Assembly: GCF_029537375.1 (NCBI RefSeq)
Contig: NZ_CP120679.1
Span: 2,964,001 to 3,028,000 of the forward strand
Length of the DNA stretch: 64,000 bases
Direction: 5' to 3'
Source: Bacillus sp. HSf4
GTDB taxonomy: Bacteria > Bacillota > Bacilli > Bacillales > Bacillaceae
The notes beneath the pieces are model-generated. The model worked only from the letters and a program-made list of their open reading frames with translations. It did no database searches and was not told where the DNA came from. How positions within the stretch are numbered: position 1 is the first letter of the stretch; each line of letters opens with the position of its first letter. Positions 50,309-59,519 of the stretch are shown here, piece by piece. Both the position numbers and the translations under genes were made by a program.

Positions 50309-51043
50309 GGATGATTCCTCCTCGATTAATGTGCCTGCTTCTTTTTCCATGCTTGAGCGCACTTCCAGCGGCACCTGATAGTTCTTTGCAAATTCGACGG
50401 CTCGCGGGTGCAGGACGCCTGCTCCAAGGTTGGCAAGCTCAAGCATTTCATCATAGGAGATTCCGGCAAGCTTCCGCGCTGTTTTCACATAGCGGGGATC
50501 GGTTGTGAAAACCCCCGGTACATCGGTGTAAATATCGCATTTATCGGCTTTCAGGGCTGCTGCGAGGGCAACGGCTGTCGTATCTGATCCGCCTCTGCCG
50601 AGCGTTGTGATTTCGCCTTCCGCTGTCGTGCCCTGGAATCCGGCGACAACGGCGATTTTCCCTTCATTCAGGCGCTCTTTCAGCTTGTCTGTATCAATGT
50701 TCGTAATCCTTGCGTTACCGTGAATATTTTCGGTCTCGATGCCGGCCTGCCAGCCTGTATATGAAACCGCATCATACCCTTTTTCCTCTAAAGCCATTGT
50801 TAATAAAGAAATCGTCACCTGCTCTCCTGTGGAAAGCAGCATATCCATTTCCCGCCGGCTCGGCTGATCTGTGATTTCCCTGGCAAGTGCGACGAGGGAA
50901 TCCGTCGATTTTCCCATGGCGGAAACAACGACGACGACGTCATGACCCCGCTTTTTTTCTTCGATGACCCGATTTGCGACATTCAAAATTTTTTCCACTG
51001 ATCCGACGGAAGTTCCGCCAAATTTTTGGACGATGAGACCCAT
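49811..51043 (-). CDS. lysC: LysC, lysine-sensitive aspartokinase II
   Basis: Phosphorylates aspartate, first step to lysine, diaminopimelate and threonine. The N-terminal kinase domain begins IVQKFGGTSVGS; two C-terminal ACT domains follow. 410 aa from the ATG at 51043 with GGGTGG upstream; the long frame to 51241 runs into the riboswitch and is not coding. An internal ATG at 50308 (residue 246) with GAGGAGG eight bases upstream marks the separate beta subunit. Controlled by the lysine riboswitch. Confidence 0.96.
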   Translation of the reverse strand: MGLIVQKFGGTSVGSVEKILNVANRVIEEKKRGHDVVVVVSAMGKSTDSLVALAREITDQPSRREMDMLLSTGEQVTISLLTMALEEKGYDAVSYTGWQAGIETENIHGNARITNIDTDKLKERLNEGKIAVVAGFQGTTAEGEITTLGRGGSDTTAVALAAALKADKCDIYTDVPGVFTTDPRYVKTARKLAGISYDEMLELANLGAGVLHPRAVEFAKNYQVPLEVRSSMEKEAGTLIEEESSMEQNLIVRGIAFEDQITRVTVCGLASGLTTLSTIFTTLAKQNINVDIIIQSVTATSKTSISFSVKTEDLSRTVEVLEEYKDALDYEQIETENRLAKVSIVGSGMISNPGVAAEMFAVLAEKNIQVKMVSTSEIKVSTVISDSDMVKAVEALHDAFELSKISVAAK

Positions 51044-51130
51044 CAAATACCACCCTTTTTGTTTTCGTTCGTGCACGTTTATGTATGAAGAGGAAAGCCT
51101 TGATCTTCCGGCTTGTACGGTTTTAGCGTA

Positions 51131-51162
51131 CAAAAAAAGCAATGAGAGAATTCCCTCATTGC
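51131..51162 (-). terminator. lysC riboswitch terminator
   Basis: GCAATGAGGGA pairs with CTCTCATTGC and is followed by seven T residues on the minus strand. Confidence 0.92.
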
Positions 51163-51198
51163 TTGAATCAACAAAAACAGCCGATGATCTAAAACAAC

Positions 51199-51378
51199 GA
51201 GATAGCTCTCCAAGAAAATGACTTTCTTGACAGCCCCACATTTGTTCAATGTAAAGCCAGCAGATAAAACGAATGGATTTTTACCCGCTTCGGCGACGCT
51301 CCCCTTTCAGCTTCCTTCTTTGAAATCCATCTTTCTCCGAAAGCCTACTCTTGAAGTTCGCACCTCTATCTTCACCAT
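51199..51378 (-). promoter_or_regulatory. Lysine riboswitch (L-box) of lysC
   Basis: Conserved L-box blocks in order on the minus strand: GATAGAGGTGCGAA, CAAGAGTA, GAAAGGGGAGCGTCGCCGAAG (split over about 51325-51285), GGGCTGTCA and GAGAGCTATCT. A terminator follows before lysC. High lysine should favour termination. Confidence 0.93.
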
Positions 51379-51409
51379 ATAACACGATCTTATTATGAAA
51401 TTAGTACAA

Positions 51410-51438
51410 ATTCTATCAGATTCTTTTTAAAAATTCAA
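51410..51438 (-). promoter_or_regulatory. SigA promoter of lysC
   Basis: Minus strand TTGAAT, 17-nt spacer, TAGAAT, directly after the uvrC stop and about 30 bp before the riboswitch. Confidence 0.7.
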
Positions 51439-51440
51439 CG

Positions 51441-53213
51441 TTATTTTTTCAAGGCCTCTATAATCAGCTGTGCGGTCTTCAGCGGAATTCCGGCACTGCG
51501 GATATCTTCGACAGTCGCTTCCTTCATTTTTTTGACGGAGCCAAAATGTTTTAACAGCAGCTTTTTCCGCTGCTCGCCGACACCCGGTATCCCGTCCAGC
51601 ACCGATTGAAAAGCGCTTTTTCCCCTGAGCTGCCTGTGAAAGCTGATCGCAAACCGGTGCACTTCGTCCTGGATCCGCTGCAACAGGTAAAATTCCTGGC
51701 TGTTCCGTTCAAGCTGAACGATCTCAAGCGGATCACCGATCAAGAGGTTCGATGTTCTGTGCTTGTCGTCCTTCACCAAGCCGGCCACCGGGATGTCAAG
51801 GCCAAGTTCATTTTCAAGCACGTCGACCGCTGCTGAAACCTGCCCTTTTCCCCCGTCGATCAAAATCAAATCCGGGAGCGGCAGATTTTCTTTCAGCACC
51901 CTTGTATACCTTCTTTTAACGACCTCGCGCATTGAACCGTAGTCGTCAGGCCCTTCAACCGTCTTAATCTTATATTTCCGGTACTCTTTTTTATGCGGTT
52001 TTCCGTCGAGAAAGACGATCATGGCCGAAACCGGATCCGCTCCTTGAATATTCGAATTATCAAACGCCTCAATTCTATACGGCGTGTAGATGCCCAGCGC
52101 TTTGCCGAGCTTTTCAATCGCACCGATCGTCCGCTCTTCGTCGCGTTCGATGAGCAAAAACTTTTCTTTCAGGGCGAGCTTTGCGTTTTTATGGGCGAGA
52201 AGCAGGAGGTCTTTTTTCTGTCCCCTTTTCGGCTGGTGAACTTTCACGTCCAAAAGCTCCTCGATCATGTCCCTGTCTACGCTGTCGGGCACTAAAATTT
52301 CCTTCGGAAGGAAGTGATTGTTTTTCGAGTAGAACTGGCCGATGAATGTCAAAAATTCTTCATCCGCTTCCCTATACAGCGGAAACATGCTGACGTCTCT
52401 TTCAATCAGCTTCCCTTGCCTGATAAAAAAGACCTGTACACACATCCAGCCTTTATCATACGAATAGGCAAATACGTCGCGGTCGATCATATCGTTCATC
52501 GCCATTTTCTGCTTCTCCATCGTCGATTCGATGTGGGCAATCTGGTCGCGGTATTCCTTCGCCCGTTCAAACTGGAGGTTTTCAGATGCTTCGAGCATTT
52601 TGGCTTCAAGCTCTTTCTTGACTTCGTTATAGCCGCCTTTTAAAAAGCGTGTGATTTCTTCAGTGAGCTGCCTGTTTGTCTCTTCAGACACGTCATAGAC
52701 ACACGGTGCCAGGCATTGCCCGAGATGATAGTACAAACAGACGCGGTCGGGCAGCTTGGCGCATTTTCTGAGCGGGTAGAGACGGTCCAGCAGCTTTTTC
52801 GTTTCCCTTGCGGCCTGAACGTTTGGATAAGGACCGAAATAGCGGCCTTTATCTTTTTTGACTTTCCGCGTCACGATCAGCTTCGGATGGCGCTCATTGG
52901 TGATTTTGATAAACGGGTAGCTTTTATCGTCTTTCAGCATCACATTGTATTTCGGGTCGTACTTTTTGATTAAATTCATTTCCAGAATGAGAGCTTCGAT
53001 GTTCGAGGATGTGACGATGTATTCAAAGTCTTCGATTTCGCTGACGAGCCGCTGTGTTTTTGCATCATGGGAGCCGCTGAAATAGGAGCGGACCCTGTTT
53101 TTTAAGATTTTCGCTTTCCCGACATAGATCACGGTCTCCTGCCGGTCTTTCATCAAGTAGCAGCCCGGCTGATCCGGAAGAAGGGCAAGCTTTTCTTTGA
53201 TTGTTTTGTTCAT
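51441..53213 (-). CDS. uvrC: UvrC, excinuclease ABC subunit C
   Basis: Makes the two nicks in nucleotide excision repair. The GIY-YIG nuclease domain lies at about residues 15-95 (GCYLM...IYVGKA), a UVR segment near 200-235, the RNase H-like 5' nuclease domain at about 380-540 ([20 protein letters not shown]), and C-terminal helix-hairpin-helix repeats. 590 aa from the ATG at 53213 with GGAAGG upstream. No terminator separates it from the lysC promoter. Confidence 0.97.
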   Translation of the reverse strand: MNKTIKEKLALLPDQPGCYLMKDRQETVIYVGKAKILKNRVRSYFSGSHDAKTQRLVSEIEDFEYIVTSSNIEALILEMNLIKKYDPKYNVMLKDDKSYPFIKITNERHPKLIVTRKVKKDKGRYFGPYPNVQAARETKKLLDRLYPLRKCAKLPDRVCLYYHLGQCLAPCVYDVSEETNRQLTEEITRFLKGGYNEVKKELEAKMLEASENLQFERAKEYRDQIAHIESTMEKQKMAMNDMIDRDVFAYSYDKGWMCVQVFFIRQGKLIERDVSMFPLYREADEEFLTFIGQFYSKNNHFLPKEILVPDSVDRDMIEELLDVKVHQPKRGQKKDLLLLAHKNAKLALKEKFLLIERDEERTIGAIEKLGKALGIYTPYRIEAFDNSNIQGADPVSAMIVFLDGKPHKKEYRKYKIKTVEGPDDYGSMREVVKRRYTRVLKENLPLPDLILIDGGKGQVSAAVDVLENELGLDIPVAGLVKDDKHRTSNLLIGDPLEIVQLERNSQEFYLLQRIQDEVHRFAISFHRQLRGKSAFQSVLDGIPGVGEQRKKLLLKHFGSVKKMKEATVEDIRSAGIPLKTAQLIIEALKK

Positions 53214-53298
53214 CAAAAATCCTTCCTTATTTCGGCGTTTTTCTTCTTATAGTTTATCATGACCGACCACACGTTCGCTACAATTGGAGGAGTTGCTA

Positions 53299-53327
53299 AG
53301 AAAAAAGCGATCCCCTGGGAATCGCCT
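53299..53327 (-). terminator. trxA terminator
   Basis: GGCGATTCC pairs with GGGATCGC and is followed by TTTTTT on the minus strand. Confidence 0.85.
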
Positions 53328-53343
53328 TTTCTCGTTCTATATT

Positions 53344-53658
53344 TTACAAATGCTTGTTGATCAGTTCTTCAAGCGCTTCTTTCGGTTTAAATCCGACAGA
53401 TGTTTCAACCACTTCACCGTCTTTTAGTACGAGTAAAGTCGGGATGCTCATGACGCCGTATTTGCCGGCTGTTTCCTGGTTTTCGTCAACATCGATTTTG
53501 ACGATTTTCAGTTTGTCTCCCATTTCTTGATCCAGCTCTTCAAGGACTGGCGCAATCATTTTGCAAGGTCCGCACCAAGGAGCCCAGAAGTCGGCAAGGA
53601 CTACGCCTTCGCTTGTTTCAGTTGAAAAAGTTTGATCAGTTGCTTTTACGATAGCCAT
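53344..53658 (-). CDS. trxA: TrxA, thioredoxin
   Basis: 104-aa essential thioredoxin with the WCGPC active site (C29, C32), cis-proline in SIPTLL, and the buried aspartate at 23. Reduces ribonucleotide reductase and many disulfides in the cytosol. GGAGG lies upstream of the ATG. The promoter region carries an Spx-type AGCA element, fitting the known disulfide-stress induction in B. subtilis. Confidence 0.97.
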   Translation of the reverse strand: MAIVKATDQTFSTETSEGVVLADFWAPWCGPCKMIAPVLEELDQEMGDKLKIVKIDVDENQETAGKYGVMSIPTLLVLKDGEVVETSVGFKPKEALEELINKHL

Positions 53659-53693
53659 TCTTTCATTCCTCCAATTGTGAAATTATGCTTTTT

Positions 53694-53732
53694 AGTATAG
53701 CATCTCCCTTTGGTTCACGCTAACATAATGCT
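53694..53732 (-). promoter_or_regulatory. trxA promoter with Spx-type AGCA element
   Basis: Minus strand AGCA at about -45 to -42, non-consensus -35 TAGCGT, 17-nt spacer, -10 TATACT. This is the layout described for Spx-activated promoters such as trxA and trxB. Confidence 0.65.
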
Positions 53733-53816
53733 TGAATATACGTTTCCCCATCAGGCCGTGTTTTACACATGCACATATATCCCATTTTATTTGTCCGGCC
53801 GTCAAGATGTGCGATC

Positions 53817-53846
53817 AAAAAAGCCGGCGATCAGGCCGGCTTTTTT
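53817..53846 (-). terminator. lcfA-etfA operon terminator
   Basis: AAAAAAGCCGGC pairs with GCCGGCTTTTTT around CTGATC on the minus strand, at the etfA stop. Confidence 0.92.
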
Positions 53847-54822
53847 AAGTGCTGACACTCAGCTTTTTAAATTCTTCCGTCAAAAGCGGAACGACCTCAA
53901 ACAGGTCTCCGACAATGCCGTAATCGGCGACTTTGAAGATGTCGGCTTCAGGATCTTTGTTGATGGCGACGATGATTTTGCTGTTTGACATCCCGGCAAG
54001 GTGCTGAATCGCTCCCGAAATGCCGCAGGCGATGTAAAGGTCCGGTGTGACGACCTTTCCGGTCTGGCCGATTTGCAGCGAATAGTCGCAGTAGTCCGCA
54101 TCACACGCGCCTCTTGAAGCGCCTACAGCGCCGCCGAGCACATCGGCGAGCTCCTGAAGCGGCTTAAACCCGTCTGCGCTTTTCACACCGCGTCCGCCGG
54201 CAACGATGATTTTCGCTTCTGACAAGTCGACGCCTTCAGACGTTTTTTTGACGACATCGCGGATCACCGTTCTGATGTCCTGGATGCTGACTTCGGCTTT
54301 TTCAACAGCTCCGGTGCGCGCGTCATCTTTCGCGAGCGGTGCGATATTGTTCGGCCTGATCGTCGCAAAAATCATCTCGTCTTCAGAAATGATCCGTTCA
54401 AACGCTTTTCCAGAGTAGATCGGCCGTGTAAACACGGCGTTTCCGCCTGCCACCTCGACATCGATGGCATCTGAAATCAACCCTGTTCCCAAACGGGCCG
54501 CAAGCTTTGGAGACAGATCTTTTCCCATTGATGTATGGCCGATGATGAGCGCATCCGGTTTTTCTTTTTCCAGAATCGGCATCATCGCTTGTGCGAAGCC
54601 GTCCGATGTGTAGTGTTTCAGCATTGGATCCTCGGCTGTCAGCACTTTGTCGGCGCCGTAGCGGATCATATCATCCGCATGATTTGAAACGCTTTCACCG
54701 ACCAGGATACCGATCACCTCTCCCCCTTCGGCAATCGTTTTTCCAGCGGCTATCGCTTCAAAGGTGACGTTTCTTAATGTGCCGTCCCGGCATTCTCCCA
54801 ATACGATAACTTTTTTGCTCAT
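53845..54822 (-). CDS. etfA: EtfA, electron transfer flavoprotein alpha subunit
   Basis: 325-aa FAD-binding subunit that passes electrons from acyl-CoA dehydrogenases to the respiratory chain. The C-terminal FAD domain holds GASRGACDADY, QIGQTGKVVTPDLYIACGISGA and INKDPEADIF. It follows etfB with about 40 bases between and ends the lcfA-fadR-fadB-etfB-etfA operon at a strong terminator. Confidence 0.96.
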   Translation of the reverse strand: MSKKVIVLGECRDGTLRNVTFEAIAAGKTIAEGGEVIGILVGESVSNHADDMIRYGADKVLTAEDPMLKHYTSDGFAQAMMPILEKEKPDALIIGHTSMGKDLSPKLAARLGTGLISDAIDVEVAGGNAVFTRPIYSGKAFERIISEDEMIFATIRPNNIAPLAKDDARTGAVEKAEVSIQDIRTVIRDVVKKTSEGVDLSEAKIIVAGGRGVKSADGFKPLQELADVLGGAVGASRGACDADYCDYSLQIGQTGKVVTPDLYIACGISGAIQHLAGMSNSKIIVAINKDPEADIFKVADYGIVGDLFEVVPLLTEEFKKLSVST

Positions 54823-54861
54823 ATCATTTCCCCCTGTATGTTGATGACCGTGCTACTCCCC

Positions 54862-55635
54862 TTAAATCACTTTCGCTTCGCTTCTCAAAAGAGACACAAG
54901 ATCTGCTGCCTGCTGCTTTGGCTCCCCTTCAAGAATCTTCCCGGCTTCTTTCTTCGGCGGTAAAAACCGTTCGATTGTTTTCGTTTTACTGGCGACATCG
55001 TCTTCATCCACATCGAGATCATCCAGCTCCAATTCTTCAAGCGGCTTTTTCTTCGCCTTCATGATTCCCGGAAGAGACGGATAGCGGGGCTCATTTAATC
55101 CCTGCTGAGCGGTGGCAACGATCGGCAGAGTCGTTTGCACCACCTCAAGATCGCCTTCTACATCGCGTTCTGCCTCAACATCCCTGCCGCTTACGGAAAG
55201 CTTAGTGATCGTTGTAAGGCACGGGATTCCAAGCAATTCAGCCAAGCGCGGCGCTACTTGTCCTGAGCCCCCGTCAATCGCCACATTTCCTCCGAGTATG
55301 ATGTCGTATTCCTTCTCTTTCAAATAGTGAAAGAGGATGTGGGACGCCGTATATTGGTCGGCTTCTTCCAAATCGTCTTCGATATTGATCAGCACAGCTT
55401 TGTCACACCCCATCGCAAGCGCCGTCCTGAGCTCTTTTTCAGACTCCTCTTCACCGACCGTGACAACCGTAATCTCGCCGCCGTGCTGTTCCTTAAGCTG
55501 AAGCGCTTCTTCAATCGCGTATTCGTCGTACGGATTAATGATGAATTCCGCTCCGTCGGTTGCGATTTCCCCTTGTTCTATCTGAATTTTCTCCTCTGTG
55601 TCAAACGTGCGTTTCATTAAGACATAAATGTTCAT
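54862..55635 (-). CDS. etfB: EtfB, electron transfer flavoprotein beta subunit
   Basis: AMP-binding partner of EtfA. It begins MNIYVLMKRTFDTE; VAIDGGSGQVAPRLAELLGIP and the conserved AERDVEGDLEVVQTTLP (recognition-loop region) follow. 257 aa from the ATG at 55635. The reading frame runs upstream into fadB, but that part is a fadB shadow. GGGG lies about 11 bases upstream. Confidence 0.95.
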   Translation of the reverse strand: MNIYVLMKRTFDTEEKIQIEQGEIATDGAEFIINPYDEYAIEEALQLKEQHGGEITVVTVGEEESEKELRTALAMGCDKAVLINIEDDLEEADQYTASHILFHYLKEKEYDIILGGNVAIDGGSGQVAPRLAELLGIPCLTTITKLSVSGRDVEAERDVEGDLEVVQTTLPIVATAQQGLNEPRYPSLPGIMKAKKKPLEELELDDLDVDEDDVASKTKTIERFLPPKKEAGKILEGEPKQQAADLVSLLRSEAKVI

Positions 55636-55666
55636 GCTCTTTTCATCCCCTTTGTTTTCACGCTTG

Positions 55667-56443
55667 TTATTTCCCTTTAAAGTGCGGCTTCCGCTTTTCG
55701 AGGAACGCCTGAATCCCTTCCTTCGCATCTTCGGACTGGAAGACTTCGCCGAAATACTTGCCCTCAAGCTTCAGGCTGCCTTCATAAGAGTAAACTTTGC
55801 CGGTATTCAAAAGCTCGATGACATAAGCCATGGTTTGCGGACTTTTCTCCGCAAATTTTTGCGCCAGCTCTTTTCCTTTCGTTAGCACTTCAGCTTCATC
55901 GGCGGCCAAAATGGTGACAAGGCCGTAATCAAAAGCTTCTTTCCCGGTAATCGGTTCTGATGTTCCGATCATCTCAAGGGCTTTCGCTGTTCCTACGTAT
56001 TTCGGAAGGCGCTGTGTGCCGGCGAATCCCGGAATGATGCCAAGGTTCAGCTCTGGAAGGCCGAGCTTGGCATTTTCCTCGGCAATCCGGATGTGACAGG
56101 CCATTGCGAGTTCAAGCCCGCCTCCGAGGGCAGCTCCATGTATGGCGGCAATAATCGGCTTTGGAAAAGACTCCACTTTTTCAAAGATTTGCTGACCCTT
56201 ATCTGCAAGACCGGCAGAATCAGATCCATCCATCAATGATGTAAATTCCTTAATATCGGCACCCGCTGAGAAAAACCTTCCTTCTCCGTGAATGATGACG
56301 CTTCTGACCTGTTGATCTTCGGCAAGTTCATCAAGAGCAGCCGAAAGATCCTCAAGGACTTTTGATGAAAGCGCATTGGCCGGCGGATGCTGGATCGTAA
56401 TGACAGCGACATGTCCGTCTATGGATGTTTGTAATGTTGCCAT
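55667..56443 (-). CDS. fadB: FadB (YsiB), enoyl-CoA hydratase
   Basis: 258-aa crotonase-fold hydratase of beta-oxidation. GEGRFFSAGADIKEF and AIHGAALGGGLELAMACHIR form the oxyanion pocket; the catalytic glutamates are expected in LGLPELNLGIIPGFAG. It begins two bases after the fadR stop and is co-transcribed. Confidence 0.95.
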   Translation of the reverse strand: MATLQTSIDGHVAVITIQHPPANALSSKVLEDLSAALDELAEDQQVRSVIIHGEGRFFSAGADIKEFTSLMDGSDSAGLADKGQQIFEKVESFPKPIIAAIHGAALGGGLELAMACHIRIAEENAKLGLPELNLGIIPGFAGTQRLPKYVGTAKALEMIGTSEPITGKEAFDYGLVTILAADEAEVLTKGKELAQKFAEKSPQTMAYVIELLNTGKVYSYEGSLKLEGKYFGEVFQSEDAKEGIQAFLEKRKPHFKGK

Positions 56444-56445
56444 GT

Positions 56446-57045
56446 TTATTCCCCCTCTTTCTTCGTTTCGCTGAAGCCATGTATCAGCAATTCATGAATG
56501 CTGTCTGCCAAATGAGGCAGATCGTATTTTTGGTCATTCATCACCCAGGTTGTCACCGTTTCATCCACTGTGCCGAAAATCATCTGTTTCGCTAAGCGGA
56601 CATCGAGCGATTTTTTGAATTCGCCCGCTTCTTTTCCTTCTGTGATGATGTCTTCCAAAATCATTAAGTAGCCTTTCAAAATTTCATTGATTTTCAGCCG
56701 CAGCTCGCGATGGGACTGCCTCAGCTCAAGCTGGGTGACAATCGCCAGGTGCCGGTCGCTGCTCAGCAGTTGAAAGTGCTTTTTGATGAACAAAGACAGC
56801 TTCTCTGTCGCCGAATTTTTCGCTTTCATTTCTTCGTTCATTTGCTCGATAAACTGGCCCATTTTCTCTTTAAACAGTGAGATGAGAATGTCCTCTTTGT
56901 TTTTGAAATAAAGATAGATGGTGCCGTCGGCCACACCTGCCTGCTTGGCAATCTTGGAAACCTGAGCCTGATGGTATCCGTTTTCTGCAATCACAATGAC
57001 AGCTGCATCAATAATCTGCATATACTTTGGTCTCTTCTGTTTCAA
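56446..57045 (-). CDS. fadR: FadR (YsiA), TetR-family fatty-acid degradation repressor
   Basis: 199-aa TetR regulator: HTH AAVIVIAENGYHQAQVSKIAKQAGVADGTIYLYF (about residues 12-45), then a helical acyl-CoA-binding domain. In B. subtilis it represses beta-oxidation genes until long-chain acyl-CoA binds. The TTG at 57045 (KQKRPKYMQ) is chosen by similarity to B. subtilis and an AAAGGA ten bases upstream; an ATG at 57066 is an alternative. A FadR operator overlaps the region upstream of that start, indicating self-control. Confidence 0.93.
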   Translation of the reverse strand: MKQKRPKYMQIIDAAVIVIAENGYHQAQVSKIAKQAGVADGTIYLYFKNKEDILISLFKEKMGQFIEQMNEEMKAKNSATEKLSLFIKKHFQLLSSDRHLAIVTQLELRQSHRELRLKINEILKGYLMILEDIITEGKEAGEFKKSLDVRLAKQMIFGTVDETVTTWVMNDQKYDLPHLADSIHELLIHGFSETKKEGE

Positions 57046-57069
57046 TTGGCTTCGTTCCTTTCCCATTAA

Positions 57070-57087
57070 TGAATGAGGATTCATTCA
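57070..57087. promoter_or_regulatory. FadR operator
   Basis: TGAATGAGGATTCATTCA is a near-perfect palindrome and matches TGAATGAMTANTCATTCA at all but one or two positions depending on strand. It lies just upstream of fadR. Confidence 0.8.
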
Positions 57088-57198
57088 TGATTTAATCGTA
57101 AATAAATCCGCAGGCTTTGTCAAGATCAGAACATGAAATTCCTTCTTCAGAGCCTTACATAAAAGCATGCCGCCAAAATCGACGGCAGACTCCGCTGT

Positions 57199-58878
57199 TC
57201 ATACGTTTGCCTTTTCCTCATGGACCAGCGCTCGTCTTAAAATTTTCCCGACCGCCGTTTTCGGGAGTTCGTCCCTGAACTCATACACTTTCGGAACTTT
57301 ATAGGGCGCCAGACGGGACCTGGCATATTCGTCCAATTCCTTCTCCGTTATTGTAGCATGATCTTTTAAAACAACAAAGGCTTTAACGGTTTCTCCTCTG
57401 TATTCGTCAGGGATGCCGCAGACAACGGCTTCCTGAATGGCCTCATGCTCATAGAGCACCTCTTCGATTTCGCGCGGGTAGATGTTAAACCCTCCTGCAA
57501 TGATCACATCTTTCTTGCGGTCGACAATATAAAAGAAACCGTCTTTATCCATGTACCCGATGTCCCCGGTAAAAAACCATCCATCCCTGAGGGAAGCAGC
57601 GGTTTCTTCATCATTGTTCCAATAGCCTTTCATCACTTGAGGACCTTTGACGACGATTTCTCCATGCTCATAAGGCTCGAGAAAACCGGACGCATCATCC
57701 GAATAGATGGCGGCATCCGTGCCCGGCCATGGACAGCCGATGCTTCCCGCTTTATTCAGATCCCAAATAAAATTGGCATGGGTGACCGGGGATGTTTCAG
57801 ATAATCCATATCCTTCAACAAGCTTTCCTCCCGTCACTTTTTCAAATTGCTGCTTGACTTCAACTGGAAGCGCGGCTGATCCGCTTAAACAGCATTTAAT
57901 CGATGAAAGATCATATTGATGGATCTCGGGATGGTTCAAGAGAGCAATATAAATCGTGGGTGCGCCCGGAAATATGGTCGGCTTTTCTCTATCGATCGTC
58001 TTCAGCGCCGTACGCGCGTCAAACCTTGGCAAAAGGACCATTTCATAACCTTGCTTGATCGTGAAGTTTAAGACCGCCGTCATTCCGTATACGTGGAAAA
58101 ACGGAATGATCCCGAGCACTTTTTCTTCGCCTTTTTTCAATTTGTAAAACCAGGCGGCACACATTTCCATATTGGCTAATATATTGCGGTGGGTGAGCAT
58201 CACGCCTTTTGGCGTCCCTGTGGTGCCTCCGGTATACTGAAGGACGGCAATGTCGTGTGCGGGATCAATATCAATGGCTGGCGGATCGTCGGGAGCCGGG
58301 CGCTTCATGATTGTGCGAAAAAGGTGGGTCGTGTCATTTTCGAAGATTTCAACCGTCATCTGGTTCTGCTTTTTTTGGACAAACGGATACAGCAGGTTTT
58401 TAGGAAAAGGCAGATATTCTTTAATGCTTGTTGCAATGATATGCTTCAAATTTGTTAACGCTTTCATTTTATATGCCGCCGGATACAGCACATCGAGCGT
58501 GATGATGATTTCCGCTCCGCTGTCCTGAAGCAAATGTTCAAGCTCCCTTTCTGTATAAAGAGGATTTGTCTGGACGATGATGCCTCCTGAGAAAAGCACC
58601 CCGTAATAGGCGATAACCGCCTGTGGACAGTTCGGCAGCATGATCGATACCCTGTCTCCTTTTTTCATGCCGAGGGACCATAAATAGTCTGCCATTTTTA
58701 AAGCTTCCTCGTATACCTGCCGATAGGATCGCTTCTTTCCGAGAAAGTGAATGGCTGTTTTTTCAGAAAACTGTTGGGCGGATTGCTGCAGGATGGATTG
58801 GAGCGTTTGATCATGAAACTCCAGGTCATGAGGAATTTGTTCAGGATAATGAAGCAGCCACGGTTTTTCAGTCGGCAT
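57199..58878 (-). CDS. lcfA: LcfA, long-chain acyl-CoA ligase
   Basis: 559-aa ANL-superfamily enzyme that activates fatty acids with ATP and CoA. The P-loop is YTGGTTGTPKG (about residues 217-227), then GYGLSETSP and the hinge/C-terminal TGDIGYMDKDGFFYIVDRKKDVI. GGGGGG precedes the ATG. It is the first gene of the beta-oxidation operon. I could not find a clean FadR operator at its own promoter, where only TATACT and a TGAATA half-site are seen. Confidence 0.95.
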   Translation of the reverse strand: MPTEKPWLLHYPEQIPHDLEFHDQTLQSILQQSAQQFSEKTAIHFLGKKRSYRQVYEEALKMADYLWSLGMKKGDRVSIMLPNCPQAVIAYYGVLFSGGIIVQTNPLYTERELEHLLQDSGAEIIITLDVLYPAAYKMKALTNLKHIIATSIKEYLPFPKNLLYPFVQKKQNQMTVEIFENDTTHLFRTIMKRPAPDDPPAIDIDPAHDIAVLQYTGGTTGTPKGVMLTHRNILANMEMCAAWFYKLKKGEEKVLGIIPFFHVYGMTAVLNFTIKQGYEMVLLPRFDARTALKTIDREKPTIFPGAPTIYIALLNHPEIHQYDLSSIKCCLSGSAALPVEVKQQFEKVTGGKLVEGYGLSETSPVTHANFIWDLNKAGSIGCPWPGTDAAIYSDDASGFLEPYEHGEIVVKGPQVMKGYWNNDEETAASLRDGWFFTGDIGYMDKDGFFYIVDRKKDVIIAGGFNIYPREIEEVLYEHEAIQEAVVCGIPDEYRGETVKAFVVLKDHATITEKELDEYARSRLAPYKVPKVYEFRDELPKTAVGKILRRALVHEEKANV

Positions 58879-58959
58879 AGGAGCCCCCCTTTAACAAATA
58901 TAGTCTCAATTTCAGTATAGCAAAACAATATTCAGAAAGTAATGATTTTTTCAACTTTC

Positions 58960-58993
58960 AAAAAAGCCGCCCGGAAACCATGTACCGGGCGGC
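58960..58993 (-). terminator. Terminator after the 27-aa ORF / yshE group
   Basis: GCCGCCCGG pairs with CCGGGCGGC and is followed by TTTTTT on the minus strand. Confidence 0.92.
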
Positions 58994-59000
58994 ATTCTTC

Positions 59001-59084
59001 TTACATATAAAACACAATATAGATAAAGCCGATGATCATAAATATCCCTGCTGTGCAAAACAGGATTTTCGCTAATTTTTCCAT
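59001..59084 (-). CDS. 27-residue single-span membrane protein
   Basis: ATG at 59084, stop at 59003-59001. The peptide is MEKLAKIL followed by a hydrophobic stretch to the end (about residues 7-27, FCTAGIFMIIGFIYIVFYM), so a one-span membrane peptide. AAAGGGG lies six bases before the ATG. It starts 11 nt after the yshE stop and ends eight bases before a strong terminator, so it is the last cistron of the group. Too short for most gene finders. Function is unknown. Confidence 0.65.
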   Translation of the reverse strand: MEKLAKILFCTAGIFMIIGFIYIVFYM

Positions 59085-59095
59085 GCTGATCCCCT

Positions 59096-59500
59096 TTAGA
59101 TTCCGGAGGCTACGACAAATGACAGACCGACAGAGATGACGAATGAGATGAAGCCGACGGCGCGGTTGTCATTTTCAATCTCCTTGTCGATTTTAAAACG
59201 CGGCGTCAAAAATTCAAAAATGAAATAGCCGATGAGCAGCAGCATAAAACCAAATAATCCCCATCCCATCATTTGCAGCAGAGAATTGTGCTGACTGATC
59301 GATTTTTGCAGCACATTGGCGATGCCTAAAATTTTTCCGCCCGTGGCCATCGCCACAGCCAAGTTCCCTTTTTGAATTTGTTCCCAATTTTTATATGCGG
59401 TGACAAGCTCAAAGACAGACAAAAAGATCACCAGGCAAAGAACGGAAACACTGTAATAGGCGGCAATTTCGACGAGGTCGTTTTCCCAAAACTGTTTCAT
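59096..59500 (-). CDS. yshE: YshE, DUF350-family membrane protein
   Basis: 134-aa membrane protein with four hydrophobic segments (about residues 12-33, 45-62, 75-96, 113-133) and the DUF350 pattern of a short amphipathic loop (KGNLAVAMATGGKILGIA) between spans 1 and 2. Function is unknown. It sits between mutS2 and lcfA, as in B. subtilis, and follows mutS2 closely. Confidence 0.9.
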   Translation of the reverse strand: MKQFWENDLVEIAAYYSVSVLCLVIFLSVFELVTAYKNWEQIQKGNLAVAMATGGKILGIANVLQKSISQHNSLLQMMGWGLFGFMLLLIGYFIFEFLTPRFKIDKEIENDNRAVGFISFVISVGLSFVVASGI

Positions 59501-59519
59501 GCTTTCCAGACTCCCTTTT

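Noticed and set aside
51044..51241. 66-residue N-terminal extension of lysC
   Set aside because: It overlaps the lysine riboswitch and its terminator; the ATG at 51043 has a proper ribosome site.
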